Below, in pieces: positions 7,843-16,330 of a stretch of 64,000 nucleotides of DNA. The translations under genes were made by a program, and so were the position numbers. The notes under the pieces were generated by a model that worked only from the letters and a program-made list of their open reading frames with translations, had not been told where the DNA came from and did no database searches. The DNA comes from Flavobacterium sp. LHD-80. GTDB lineage: Bacteria > Bacteroidota > Bacteroidia > Flavobacteriales > Flavobacteriaceae. The DNA lies in the NCBI RefSeq assembly GCF_030929605.1, contig NZ_JAVFVS010000001.1:124001-188000 (forward strand), given 5' to 3'. The first letter of the stretch is position 1, and every line of letters begins with the position of its first letter.

Positions 7843-8238
7843 TTACGAAGTAGGAACTTCAGCATTTTTTACTGCAATTATTTTTAAAGTTTTGATTCCG
7901 GCCGGCAATTCCCAATCGACTTGATCATTTTCTTTAAAACCAATAATAGCCACGCTTAAAGGTGCTAAAATTGAAATTTTCGATTGCTTTAAATCGGCAG
8001 ACGAAGGGAGGACAATTTGTATTGTCATTTGTTTCTTGGCTATTACATCTTCAATCGTTACAAAAGAATTTATTCTGATAACCGAAGAGTCTAAATCGCT
8101 TTCCTTACTTATAATTGCGCGATCTAATTCTTGTGAAAGCTGATTAGCTTCTTTAGTATTTGTTGAATTTTTGCTTTTTAAAATCAACTCTCTTAAAAAT
8201 TGATATTCTGATTTAGTGAAAGTGGGTATTGGTTTCAT
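7843..8238 (-). CDS. GreA/GreB-family elongation-factor-like protein
   Basis: The start at 8238 (MKPIPTFTKSEYQFLREL) is preferred. A longer frame to 8394 adds 52 residues with no similarity to anything I recognise. The 131-residue product has a short helical N-terminus and the GreA/GreB C-terminal FKBP-like domain (VRINSFVTIEDV, then ILAPLSVAIIGFKENDQVDW). The long coiled coil of true GreA is shortened, as in Rnk-like proteins. It may bind RNA polymerase. Whether it stimulates transcript cleavage cannot be judged. Confidence 0.8.
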   Translation of the reverse strand: MKPIPTFTKSEYQFLRELILKSKNSTNTKEANQLSQELDRAIISKESDLDSSVIRINSFVTIEDVIAKKQMTIQIVLPSSADLKQSKISILAPLSVAIIGFKENDQVDWELPAGIKTLKIIAVKNAEVPTS

Positions 8239-8615
8239 ATCTGTTTGAATTTTAATGTTGTTTGCTTTGAATGAATTTTCTTCTTTTAGAATAAAGAAAG
8301 CAAGTCGTTTCATTACCTTATAAAAGGCTGAAATTTTAAAATGCTTAAATGTGGAAAAACAAAAAAATATCTGACCAAAATTTGATTTTGTCAAATAAGA
8401 TAAAGTTTTAAAAAAATGTAAATCCTCCGCCTGAAAGAAGAAATGAAATAGACGGAGGCCTAATTAATAAAGGCCTTGCTATGTGAAATAAATACAGCCG
8501 AAAGCGGTTTTCTTGGAGAAGAAAACAGTAATAACGAAACTGTAATTAGTAGCAGCGTGCTCACGATGAGTAATTTTTAGCTTGTTTTACAAAGATAACA
8601 AACTTTTTTGAAAGT
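8239..8615. other. Gene-poor 377-nt gap
   Basis: Between the two minus-strand genes I see no RNA gene and no terminator. The only candidates are a weak 34-codon frame on the minus strand (8460-8564) and a short inverted pair around the CGGAGG words near 8420 and 8455. Confidence 0.5.
8460..8564 (-). CDS. Possible 34-residue hydrophobic peptide (weak)
   Basis: A GTG-started frame encodes a peptide with one hydrophobic helix (TLLLITVSLLLFSS) and a short polar tail. There is no clear ribosome-binding site or promoter. It may be a chance open frame, and it is listed only because the hydrophobic helix is well formed. Confidence 0.2.
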   Translation of the reverse strand: MSTLLLITVSLLLFSSPRKPLSAVFISHSKAFIN

Positions 8616-9170
8616 TTATTTCCATTTGATATTACAGCCAATACTTGGTTTCTGGATCTCACTCAAAGTTCGGTTGTAAATTAAGGCGTCGATAGCGCCT
8701 CTTAAATCACTTCCGCTTAACGGAATTCCATTTCCTGGTCTTGAATCGTCTAGTTGGCCTCTGTAAAATAATTTATTTTGGCTATCAAATAAAAAGAAAT
8801 CAGGTGTGCAGGCTGCATCATAAGCTTTCGCGATTTCTTGAGTTTCATCGAATAAATACGGAAAATCGATTTTGTTTTTAAAGGCAAAATCGGTCATCAT
8901 TTCTGGAGAATCCTCAGGATATTTTTCGATATCATTGCTTGAAATGGCTACAATTCCTAATCCCTGAACACGATAATCATTGGCAATCATTACAATTTCT
9001 TTAATCACGTGAAGTACAAACGGACAATGATTACACATAAAAATGACAAGCGTTCCTTTTGAACCTTTCAAATCTTCAAAAGAATAGGTGTTGTTTGAAT
9101 TGGTATCTTTTAAATAAAATTCGGGAGCTATTGTTCCAAGCGGAATCATATTTGAAGGAGTTCGTGCCAT
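8616..9170 (-). CDS. Thioredoxin-like (redoxin) family protein
   Basis: The protein has 184 residues. The segment TLVIFMCNHCPFVLHVIKE (about 41-59) gives a CNHC active-site motif in place of the usual CxxC redoxin site. The later CTPDFFLFD contains the cis-proline strand, and GQLDDSRPGNGIPLSG is typical of the AhpC/TSA-like peroxiredoxin relatives common in Bacteroidetes. It is probably a cytosolic thiol oxidoreductase, as no signal peptide is present. It is transcribed alone. Confidence 0.82.
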   Translation of the reverse strand: MARTPSNMIPLGTIAPEFYLKDTNSNNTYSFEDLKGSKGTLVIFMCNHCPFVLHVIKEIVMIANDYRVQGLGIVAISSNDIEKYPEDSPEMMTDFAFKNKIDFPYLFDETQEIAKAYDAACTPDFFLFDSQNKLFYRGQLDDSRPGNGIPLSGSDLRGAIDALIYNRTLSEIQKPSIGCNIKWK

Positions 9171-9304
9171 TTTACAGATAATTTATTCTCAAAAATAGGC
9201 TTATTTCTGTAAATAAAAGAGCACAAGAAAGAATTCTTTTACTGTTTGACTTTTTGACGCAAATAATAAGATTAAAATGATTTATAAAAAAGTGATGAAA
9301 AAAA

Positions 9305-9385
9305 CTCCCGCAGATTCTGCAGATTTAGCGGATTATTTTTTTTGAAGTTTTAAAATATCTACTAAATCTGCAGAATCTGCGGGAG
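9305..9385. repeat. Inverted repeat with 24-bp perfect arms
   Basis: Arms at 9305-9328 and 9362-9385 are perfect complements around a 33-nt AT-rich loop. Inside each arm a 9-bp word GCAGATT(C/T)(T/A) recurs. It lies between two co-directional minus-strand genes, just past the stop of 9407-10327. Confidence 0.85.
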
Positions 9386-9406
9386 CTATTTTATCAATAG
9401 ATTTGT

Positions 9407-10327
9407 TTATGAATTCAAAAATTCAAGTAAATCTTTATTTAGTTTGTCTTTTTCGGTATAAAATAAACCATGTGGTGCGCCTTCGTAAACAATGAAAGTA
9501 TTGTTTTCTATTGCTTTTGCTGTTTTTTCTGAACTGATTTCGATAGGAACATTTTTATCATCAGTTCCATGAATTATTAAAGTTGGAACCTTAATGGTGT
9601 GAAGTTCATCTCTAAAATCGGTCGTGTTTAAAGATTCGGCACATTGCAAAGTTGCGCGTGGCGAAGCTACAGAACATAAATTTCTATAATATTCTAACAA
9701 AGGTGTGCTTAAAGGTTTGTTGATAATATTTACCCCAAAGAATATTTTTCCAAAATTATCTAGAAAACCAATTCTGTCTTCTCTAATCGCTGTTGCGCTA
9801 GATTCTCCTTTTTCTTTTGGGCGTCCTTCAGGATTGTCTTCCGTTTTTGCTAAAAATGGGATAATTGACGAAATTAAAGCAGCTTTAGTAACGCCTTTTC
9901 CCTGATGTCTGCTGAAATATCTAACGACTTCTCCACCACCCATAGAAAAACCAACTAAAGTCACATCATCTAGTTGCAACTGTTCAATAATTTCGTTTAA
10001 ATCATCAGTCAAAGTATCATAATCATAACCATCCCAAGGTTGCGATGATTTACCAAAACCACGACGGTCATAAGCAATTACTCTGTAATTATTCTGAACC
10101 AGAAATTCTATTTGATATTCCCACATCTCGTTTGAAAGTGGCCAGCCGTGAATGAGAATTACGGGTTTTCCTTTTCCATAATCTCTAACATAAAGTTTTA
10201 CATTTTTTGCAGTTTCAATATATTTATCACTATTTGATTTATTAACTTCATAATCGAAATCTTTGAGAGAAATGCCTGGAGTTATTACACTATTTTCCAT
10301 TTTATATGTTTTTACTGTTAGTTTCAT
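9407..10327 (-). CDS. Alpha/beta hydrolase (non-haem chloroperoxidase-like)
   Basis: The protein has 306 residues. HGWPLSNEMWEYQ forms the oxyanion region. Ser in LVGFSMGGGEVV is the nucleophile, Asp in IIHGTDDKNVP the acid, and His in EGAPHGLFYTEKD the base. This arrangement and the Pro-rich cap match cofactor-free haloperoxidase-type esterases. It has no signal peptide and is probably a cytosolic esterase or peracid-forming enzyme. The first nine residues are doubtful, as a second Met lies at 10300. It is divergent from the csaA-like gene. Confidence 0.85.
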   Translation of the reverse strand: MKLTVKTYKMENSVITPGISLKDFDYEVNKSNSDKYIETAKNVKLYVRDYGKGKPVILIHGWPLSNEMWEYQIEFLVQNNYRVIAYDRRGFGKSSQPWDGYDYDTLTDDLNEIIEQLQLDDVTLVGFSMGGGEVVRYFSRHQGKGVTKAALISSIIPFLAKTEDNPEGRPKEKGESSATAIREDRIGFLDNFGKIFFGVNIINKPLSTPLLEYYRNLCSVASPRATLQCAESLNTTDFRDELHTIKVPTLIIHGTDDKNVPIEISSEKTAKAIENNTFIVYEGAPHGLFYTEKDKLNKDLLEFLNS

Positions 10328-10401
10328 TTAATTGTCTCGTAAAATTAAAAGTGAAGCCAGAAAAACTAGTTATAGAATTAGTGCAATTCATTACAAAATT
10401 A

Positions 10402-10409
10402 TAGGTTTG
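10402..10409 (+). promoter_or_regulatory. -7 promoter element for the CsaA-like gene
   Basis: TAGGTTTG, matching TAnnTTTG, 24 nt before the ATG at 10434. Confidence 0.5.
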
Positions 10410-10433
10410 TAAATAAACTAGATAGCTTACAAA

Positions 10434-10769
10434 ATGGATTTAACTTGGAACGAATTTGAAAGAACCGATATGCGTGTTGGAACCATTGTTGAGGTAAACG
10501 ATTTTCCCGAAGCAAGAAAACCAGCATTTCAATTAACGATAGATTTTGGTTCCGAAATTGGAATCAGAAAATCATCAGCGCAAATTACAAAGCGCTATAA
10601 AAAGGAAGATTTAGTTAATAGACAAATCGTTGCCGTTGTCAATTTTCCTAAAAAACAAATCGGAAAATTTATGAGCGAATGTCTTGTTCTTGGCGCTGTA
10701 GGAGAGGAGGGAGATGTTATTTTACTTGCTCCGGATTTTAAGATAGAAAATGGACTTAGAATAGGGTAG
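10434..10769 (+). CDS. csaA: CsaA-like tRNA-binding domain protein
   Basis: A 111-residue single OB-fold protein. The segments TDMRVGTIVEVNDFPEARKP, RKSSAQITKRY and NFPKKQIGKFMSECLVLGA follow the CsaA/EMAP-II tRNA-binding domain. CsaA is described as a small dimeric chaperone with tRNA-binding ability linked to protein export. Length is right for the family. The stop is followed directly by a large repeat that fills the gap to the convergent gene. Confidence 0.88.
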   Translation: MDLTWNEFERTDMRVGTIVEVNDFPEARKPAFQLTIDFGSEIGIRKSSAQITKRYKKEDLVNRQIVAVVNFPKKQIGKFMSECLVLGAVGEEGDVILLAPDFKIENGLRIG

Positions 10770-10967
10770 TTTAGTGTTCAGTGTTCAGGTTTTTAGTGTT
10801 CAGTCTTTAATTGCAAAAACAACTGAACACTAAACAACTGAACACTGATCACTAGAAGTTAAGCTGAACACTGATCACTAGAAGTTAAGCTGAACACTGA
10901 TCACTAGAAGTTAAGCTGAACACTGATCACTAGAAGTTAAGCTGAACACTAAAAACCTGAACACTGA
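10770..10967. repeat. ACTGA-family array, copy 2: four perfect 26-bp tandem units inside a 24-bp inverted repeat
   Basis: Outer arms at 10780-10803 and 10942-10965 are perfect 24-bp complements. Between them, 10838-10941 holds exactly four identical 26-bp units, each starting CTGAACACTGATCAC and ending AAGTTAAG. The element fills the whole gap between two convergent genes. It looks like a recently expanded minisatellite. Confidence 0.92.
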
Positions 10968-11516
10968 TCACTTTTCAATATTCGCGATCAACTGATTCAA
11001 AATCACTTGTCCTTCTTCCCAATATTTTAAATCCGAATCCGAATTAATGTGTCCTTGTTTTCCAACGTTTACAAAATCGCTTCCCCATTTTTCGGCAAAA
11101 TATTGTTTTCTTTCGAAGGTAGCATACGGATCATTTTCGCTTGCTACAACAATTGACGGAAATGGTAATTTATAAAGAGGCATTGGTGAAAAATTCCTAA
11201 CAATATCTGGAGTATGTTCAGGCGAATCGACATCTGCGGGAGCAACCAATAAAGCACCTATAATATTTTTGTTCGAATTGTTTTCTGCCCAATGCAATAC
11301 TAAAGAAACCGCCAGACTGTGAGCAACTAAAATTGTTGGATTTTCTAATTTAGCAATTTCTTCATTTAAGCGCGAAATCCAGTCTTCACGAAGCGGTTCG
11401 TCCCAATTGTCTTGAACTAAACGAATAGAATTTTTAAATTTATCGTGCCAAAAGGTCTGCCAGTGTTTGTCTCCAGAATTTCCTAATCCAGGTAAAATCA
11501 ATAATTGTGTGTCCAT
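10968..11516 (-). CDS. RBBP9/YdeN-family alpha/beta hydrolase
   Basis: The protein has 182 residues. The N-terminal LILPGLGNSGDKHWQTFW, the nucleophile motif VAHSLAVSLVLHW, the Asp region VVASENDPYATFER and the late GKQGHINSDS together define the RBBP9/YdeN serine hydrolase group. It is probably a cytosolic esterase. The last codons (IEK then TGA) run into the ACTGA-family repeat. It lies 21 nt downstream of another hydrolase gene on the same strand, so the two may share a transcript. Confidence 0.88.
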   Translation of the reverse strand: MDTQLLILPGLGNSGDKHWQTFWHDKFKNSIRLVQDNWDEPLREDWISRLNEEIAKLENPTILVAHSLAVSLVLHWAENNSNKNIIGALLVAPADVDSPEHTPDIVRNFSPMPLYKLPFPSIVVASENDPYATFERKQYFAEKWGSDFVNVGKQGHINSDSDLKYWEEGQVILNQLIANIEK

Positions 11517-11537
11517 TGCCGTGGAATTTTATTGTGT

Positions 11538-12368
11538 TTATTTTTTGGTTTGTTTTTCTTTTAAAATTCGATTTATCTCATTAACAAGCAACGGAAAACC
11601 AGGTTCAGTCATTCCGTGACCGTAACCGTCTAATTCATAAAGTTTGGTTTGTGTATGACCCAAGAGTTTCATCATGCGGGCCATATAAGCGTTTTCTTCA
11701 TAACGTCCCAGCATTTCTAGTTCACGATCTCCAGTAATCAGTAAAAGTGGTGGAGCATCGGCACGAACATGATATAAAGGTGCGAAAGCATCAATTGTTG
11801 GCTGTTTTTCAGGAATTCCGTTCTGTCGTCTAATTTCAAAATGGGTAATACATTGTCCGCTAAACGGAATAAGTCCAGCTATTTTATTGGCATCAATTCC
11901 TTCTTTTTGAAGCCATTTTTTGTCCAATCCAGTCATTAAGGCTAAATAACCGCCAGCAGAATGCCCTGAAACGAAAATCTGCGAAGCATCACCTCCATAA
12001 TTAGCAATGTTGTTAAAAGTCCATGCTATAGCAGCTGCAGCATCTTCAATCGCTTTTTCTGCTTTTACTTTCGGCGAAAGCCTATAGTTAACGCCAATAA
12101 TAGCAAAACCTTTATTTTTTAAAGCTTCCGGAATTTCCTTGTTTCCGCCCGTCAATCCACCTCCGTGAAACCAAATTATTGTAGCAAAATTTTTAGTGTT
12201 TTTTGGATAATAAATATCTAAAACGCATCTTTCATTTATGTAACTGTCAGATTTATTGATTGAAGCGTTATAATATTGAATATTTGATTTGGTGTCGTAT
12301 TCTAATTTTTGAGCAAATGACGAAGCAGTTATGAATACGAAAGCAAATAAGAGAATTAGTTTTTTCAT
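11538..12368 (-). CDS. Secreted alpha/beta hydrolase (BD-FAE / HSL-like esterase)
   Basis: The protein has 276 residues with a cleavable signal peptide (MKKLILLFAFVFITASSFAQ). The oxyanion motif is WFHGGGLTGG and the nucleophile motif is VSGHSAGGYLAL. The acid lies in LLITGDREL and the His in DGYGHGMTEPG. It is a periplasmic or secreted carboxylesterase, possibly acting on acylated sugars. No carbohydrate cluster is adjacent. Confidence 0.87.
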   Translation of the reverse strand: MKKLILLFAFVFITASSFAQKLEYDTKSNIQYYNASINKSDSYINERCVLDIYYPKNTKNFATIIWFHGGGLTGGNKEIPEALKNKGFAIIGVNYRLSPKVKAEKAIEDAAAAIAWTFNNIANYGGDASQIFVSGHSAGGYLALMTGLDKKWLQKEGIDANKIAGLIPFSGQCITHFEIRRQNGIPEKQPTIDAFAPLYHVRADAPPLLLITGDRELEMLGRYEENAYMARMMKLLGHTQTKLYELDGYGHGMTEPGFPLLVNEINRILKEKQTKK

Positions 12369-12463
12369 TTTTAATGTTTTACAGATTTAGTTTTTCAGAA
12401 TCTAAAATCTGAATTCTAAAATCTAAAATTTTTACCTCGACTAAAATTATAGAATTTAAATAT

Positions 12464-12498
12464 ATAAAAAAAGTCCAAAATGCTGGACATATTGGACT
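12464..12498 (-). terminator. Intrinsic terminator after the DUF3276 gene
   Basis: The stem pairs AGTCCAAAATG (12472-12482) with CATATTGGACT (12488-12498), with one mismatch. An A run at 12464-12471 is the T tail on the minus strand. Confidence 0.7.
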
Positions 12499-12524
12499 CG
12501 TACTTTTTAAAAAGTTATTTGGGA

Positions 12525-12908
12525 CTAAATATCATCAAAATCAATATCAGTAAAACTAGATCTTTGTCCTTCAGTTTTGTCAGAACCGTATTCTTTTTTA
12601 AAATCTTTTTGGTGTCTTTCAGAGATTACTTCTTCGCCTTTGTGGTTCAAGACGTATGAAGTCATTTCTTCTAGTATTTCGGCAAAAGCACTAAAATCTT
12701 CTTTGTACAAGTAAATTTTGTGTTTTTTAAAATGAAAAGAACCATCTTCTTCAGTAAATTTTTTACTTTCGGTAATCGTGATGTAGTAATCGTCAGCTTT
12801 AGTAGCTCTCACATCAAAGAAATAAGTTCTTCTTCCTGCTCGTAATACTTTAGAAAAAATCTCTTCTTTTTCTAACATGTCATTTTCTCTCATAATACGT
12901 TCTATCAT
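12525..12908 (-). CDS. PUR-alpha-like DNA/RNA-binding protein (DUF3276)
   Basis: The protein has 127 residues. The core EEIFSKVLRAGRRTYFFDVR, the central DDYYITITESKK and the FHFKKHKIYLYKEDF strand pattern match the bacterial PUR domain, a Whirly-like fold that binds single-stranded nucleic acid. The acidic tail (FTDIDFDDI) is common in Bacteroidetes members. Translation may start at 12908 or at the internal Met at 12878. A terminator follows and its target is unknown. Confidence 0.88.
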   Translation of the reverse strand: MIERIMRENDMLEKEEIFSKVLRAGRRTYFFDVRATKADDYYITITESKKFTEEDGSFHFKKHKIYLYKEDFSAFAEILEEMTSYVLNHKGEEVISERHQKDFKKEYGSDKTEGQRSSFTDIDFDDI

Positions 12909-12962
12909 TTTTTGGAATTAATAGTAATCAAAAATCATAAAAAATTATCTATTACACAACAA

Positions 12963-14741
12963 TTAAAGTAATTCTTTTTCCGAAAGTTGTTTTAAATATA
13001 ACGATGAATAATAGCCTTCCTGATTTATTAATTGATTATGAGAGCCTTGTTGAATTATTTTGCCATCCTCTAAAATGATAATCTTGTCGGCATTTTTAGC
13101 CGATGAAACTCGGTGGCTTACAATAATTGTAGTTTTATTTTTACAAATTTCAAATAAATTATTTAAGATAGTTTCTTCCGTTTCTGTATCAACAGCCGAA
13201 AGGCAATCGTCAAAAAGTAAAATCGCCGGATTTTTAATTATAGCGCGCGCAATTGATACACGTTGCTTTTGTCCGCCAGAAAGTGTAATTCCTCGTTCGC
13301 CCAAAATAGTGTCATATTGTTTGTTGAATGCTATAATATTGTCATGAACTACAGCATTTTTAGCAGCTATAATAACTTCTTCATCGGTCGCATTTTGATT
13401 TCCGAATTTGATGTTATTTTTGATAGTGTCTGAAAATAAAAAGGCATCTTGAGGTACAATTCCGATGTTGTTTCTCAGATCATTTAAATTTAAAGTGCTG
13501 ATTTCATTTTGATCAATTGTGATTCTTCCTTCGGTAACATCATATAATCGGGAAATCAAAGACAAAATAGTCGATTTTCCAGATCCGGTTTTACCCAAAA
13601 TGGCTAAAGTTTCTCCATTTTTAACCGAAAAAGTTACATTTTTTAAAGCTTCAATATTTGTATCTTCATAAGTGTAGCTAACATTTTCAAAAGCAATCGA
13701 ACCTTGAATTTCTGATGGATTTGGATTGTTGTTTTTGATTTCTGGCTCGATTTTCAAAAACTCATTTAAACGTTTTTGAGAAGCTTCAGCTTCCTGAACC
13801 ATTGATGAAACCCAGCCTAAAGAAGCTACGGGCCAAGTAAGCATGTTTACGTACAGAATAAATTCGGCAATGGTTCCAATATTCGGAATCGTTCCGTTGA
13901 TATACATAATACCACCAAAATAAATTACTACCAAATTACTGATTCCGATAAGCGCGATCATAAGTGGGCCAAAAAGCGACTGAACTTTGGCTAAATCTAA
14001 ACTTTTACGTTTGCTTTCTTCAGACAGATCAACCATATTATTTTGATGTTGATTTTCTAAAGAATAGGCTTTTATTACTCTAATTCCAGAAAATATTTCC
14101 TGCGTGAAACTAGAAACTTTTGAAAGATATTGCTGGAAAGTAGTACTTCGTTTGTTGATTTCGGAACTTAACTTAAAAATGCAGTAAGAAAGAATTGGCA
14201 AGGGAAGAATCGTATATAAAGTCAATAACGGCGAAACATTATACATATATATTATCACGATTGCAAAACGAATAAAAGTGTTAATTGTGTACATAACGGC
14301 TGGACCAACGTACATACGAACTTTTGAAACGTCCTCGCTAATTCGGTTCATCAAATCTCCCGTGCGATTTTGTTTGTAGAAATTTTGCGAAAGTACCTCG
14401 TAATGTTTAAAAACTTCATTTTTTAAATCAAACTCAATATGGCGCGACATTACAATCAATGTTTGGCGCATTAAAAAGGTTAAAAATCCAGCTACAATCG
14501 CACTTCCAATGATTAACAACACATTATTGATCAAATCTTGTCTGTAGAAATTTCTGATAATTGATGAGTTTTGGTCTGCTTCTGAGAGTTTTAGAAAGCG
14601 TTCAATGACATCAAAAGAGTGGCTGACAAGTTTTGGTGTAAATAAAAAGAATATTTGTGCGATTATTGTGATTAAAATTCCAAAGGAAAAACTGAATTTA
14701 TATTTGACAAAATATTTATTTAAATAGCTTAATTCTTTCAT
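12963..14741 (-). CDS. ABC exporter, fused permease and ATPase
   Basis: The protein has 592 residues. Six transmembrane helices occupy about residues 1-320, followed by one ATP-binding domain (about 345-590). Walker A is LGKTGSGKST, the signature LSGGQKQRVSIARA, Walker B ILLFDDCLSAVD, and the H-loop His lies in IIVSHRVSSA. The half-transporter acts as a dimer, as in the MsbA/BmrA/MdlB group. It could export lipids or drugs, and the sequence gives no substrate. It lies 55 nt downstream of DUF3276 in the reverse sense, transcribed towards it. Confidence 0.92.
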   Translation of the reverse strand: MKELSYLNKYFVKYKFSFSFGILITIIAQIFFLFTPKLVSHSFDVIERFLKLSEADQNSSIIRNFYRQDLINNVLLIIGSAIVAGFLTFLMRQTLIVMSRHIEFDLKNEVFKHYEVLSQNFYKQNRTGDLMNRISEDVSKVRMYVGPAVMYTINTFIRFAIVIIYMYNVSPLLTLYTILPLPILSYCIFKLSSEINKRSTTFQQYLSKVSSFTQEIFSGIRVIKAYSLENQHQNNMVDLSEESKRKSLDLAKVQSLFGPLMIALIGISNLVVIYFGGIMYINGTIPNIGTIAEFILYVNMLTWPVASLGWVSSMVQEAEASQKRLNEFLKIEPEIKNNNPNPSEIQGSIAFENVSYTYEDTNIEALKNVTFSVKNGETLAILGKTGSGKSTILSLISRLYDVTEGRITIDQNEISTLNLNDLRNNIGIVPQDAFLFSDTIKNNIKFGNQNATDEEVIIAAKNAVVHDNIIAFNKQYDTILGERGITLSGGQKQRVSIARAIIKNPAILLFDDCLSAVDTETEETILNNLFEICKNKTTIIVSHRVSSAKNADKIIILEDGKIIQQGSHNQLINQEGYYSSLYLKQLSEKELL

Positions 14742-14887
14742 TTTTTTAAGAAATGTGATATTGATTTGATTTAAAATTATGAATTATTGTTAATTAAAAT
14801 TATAATAATCTGCGTTTTAATCAAAACAATTATATTGTAAAATTGTTATTTTAAAGATAAAAAATTAGCACATGTGTATTTTTTAAT

Positions 14888-14895
14888 TATGTTTG
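14888..14895 (+). promoter_or_regulatory. -7 promoter element for the amino-acid dehydrogenase gene
   Basis: TATGTTTG, matching TAnnTTTG, about 50 nt before the ATG at 14945. No good -33. Confidence 0.4.
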
Positions 14896-14944
14896 AGAAG
14901 TCTTTTTGACAAATTCATAATTTTAACTAATTAATACTAGCGCT

Positions 14945-16051
14945 ATGGATGCAACTTTCGCAACTGGAAAGGAACTTCAAAAAATGGATCCTGTTTTTGG
15001 TCAATTATCTTTTGACGATCACGAACAAATTGTATTTTGCAATGACAAAGATACAGGTTTAAAAGCAATTATTGGTATTCATAATTCGGTTATGGGACCA
15101 GCTTTAGGAGGCACCAGAATGTGGAATTACAACACAGAATGGGAAGCTTTAAATGATGTTTTACGCCTTTCAAGAGGTATGACTTATAAATCTGCCATTA
15201 CTGGACTTAATATTGGCGGTGGTAAAGCTGTTATTATTGGTGATGCTAAAACGCAGAAAACTCCTGAGTTAATGCGCAAGTTTGGAGAATTTGTTCACTC
15301 TTTAAGCGGAAGATATATTACTGCTGAAGATGTTGGAATGGAGACAAAAGATATGGATACTGTAAGAGATGTAACGCCTTACGTTACTGGAATCTCTGAA
15401 GAAAGAGGTGGTTCTGGAAATCCTTCTCCTGTAACAGCTTACGGAGTTTATTTAGGAATGAAAGCCGCTGCTAAAAGTCAGTTTGGTTCTGATGTTTTAG
15501 ATGGTAAAAAAGTTTTGGTTCAGGGAATTGGACACGTAGGTGAAGCTTTGGTTGAGTATTTGACTAAAGAAGGCGCTAAGGTTACAATTTCAGATATCAA
15601 CGAAGAAAAGTTATATGAAGTTGCTCAAAAATACAACGCAACAATTTATACAGGTGAAGATTTGTATGCTGCTGACGTTGATATCTACGCGCCGTGCGCA
15701 ATGGGAGCAATCATCAATGATAATACAGTAGATAAAATTAAAGCTAAAGTTATTGCTGGTGCAGCAAATAATCAATTAGCAGACGAAAATGTTCACGGTG
15801 CAAGATTACAAGAAAGAGGAATTTTATATGCTCCTGATTTCTTGATCAATGCTGGTGGAATCATTAATGTTTATGCTGAATTAGCAAACTACGGTAAAGC
15901 CGAAATCATGACTAAAACCGAAAATATCTATAACACTACTTTAGAAATTATCGATTATGCTGTGAAAAACGGAATTACAACGCATAAAGCAGCGCTTACA
16001 ATTGCTCAAAATCGTATTGATGCGAGAAGAATTGAAAACGCAGCGAAATAA
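14945..16051 (+). CDS. Leucine/Glu/Phe/Val-type amino-acid dehydrogenase
   Basis: The protein has 368 residues. The segment LNIGGGKAVIIGD (about residues 89-101) carries the catalytic Lys of leucine dehydrogenases. EDVGMETKDMDTVRD, the Rossmann motif VLVQGIGHVGEAL and the end of the fold around APCAMGAIINDNT complete the pattern. It oxidatively deaminates branched-chain amino acids with NAD. Length is typical of Leu/Val dehydrogenases rather than glutamate dehydrogenases, which are longer. Strong terminator downstream. Confidence 0.9.
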   Translation: MDATFATGKELQKMDPVFGQLSFDDHEQIVFCNDKDTGLKAIIGIHNSVMGPALGGTRMWNYNTEWEALNDVLRLSRGMTYKSAITGLNIGGGKAVIIGDAKTQKTPELMRKFGEFVHSLSGRYITAEDVGMETKDMDTVRDVTPYVTGISEERGGSGNPSPVTAYGVYLGMKAAAKSQFGSDVLDGKKVLVQGIGHVGEALVEYLTKEGAKVTISDINEEKLYEVAQKYNATIYTGEDLYAADVDIYAPCAMGAIINDNTVDKIKAKVIAGAANNQLADENVHGARLQERGILYAPDFLINAGGIINVYAELANYGKAEIMTKTENIYNTTLEIIDYAVKNGITTHKAALTIAQNRIDARRIENAAK

Positions 16052-16052
16052 T

Positions 16053-16250
16053 TAAGTGTTCAGTGTTCACTTTTTAGTGTTCAGTTTATAGTCTAAGTCT
16101 CAGTTTACAGTTTTATCTGTAAACTGAGACTTTTTTTATCTGTAAACTTAGACTGACCACTAAATACTGATAACTGACCACTAAATACTGATAACTGATC
16201 ACTAAAAACGGAGACTGACCACTGAATTCTGAAAACTGACCACTAAAACC
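16053..16250. repeat. ACTGA-family heptad array, copy 3
   Basis: The left half is built of AGTNNNN words. From 16152 to 16248 the right half is fourteen words of seven bases (one is six), mostly ACTGACC, ACTAAAT and ACTGATA. The switch of orientation in the middle lets the two halves pair. The central part serves as the dehydrogenase terminator. Confidence 0.88.
16096..16137 (+). terminator. Intrinsic terminator after the amino-acid dehydrogenase gene
   Basis: Perfect 15-bp stem (AGTCTCAGTTTACAG and complement), a 6-nt loop, and a seven-T tail. It is embedded in the heptad array. Confidence 0.85.
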
Positions 16251-16294
16251 ATGACTTTTTTGCGAATAAATTTTAATATCAGGATTGAAATTCT

Positions 16295-16302
16295 TAATTT
16301 TG
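16295..16302 (+). promoter_or_regulatory. -7 promoter element for nusB
   Basis: TAATTTTG followed by CACTC. It predicts a leader of about 25 nt before the GTG at 16331. Confidence 0.55.
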
Positions 16303-16330
16303 CACTCTAATTTTTAAAAGTTCTTACAAG

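Noticed and set aside
10838..10941. CRISPR-like direct repeats
   Set aside because: The four 26-bp units are contiguous with no spacer sequence.
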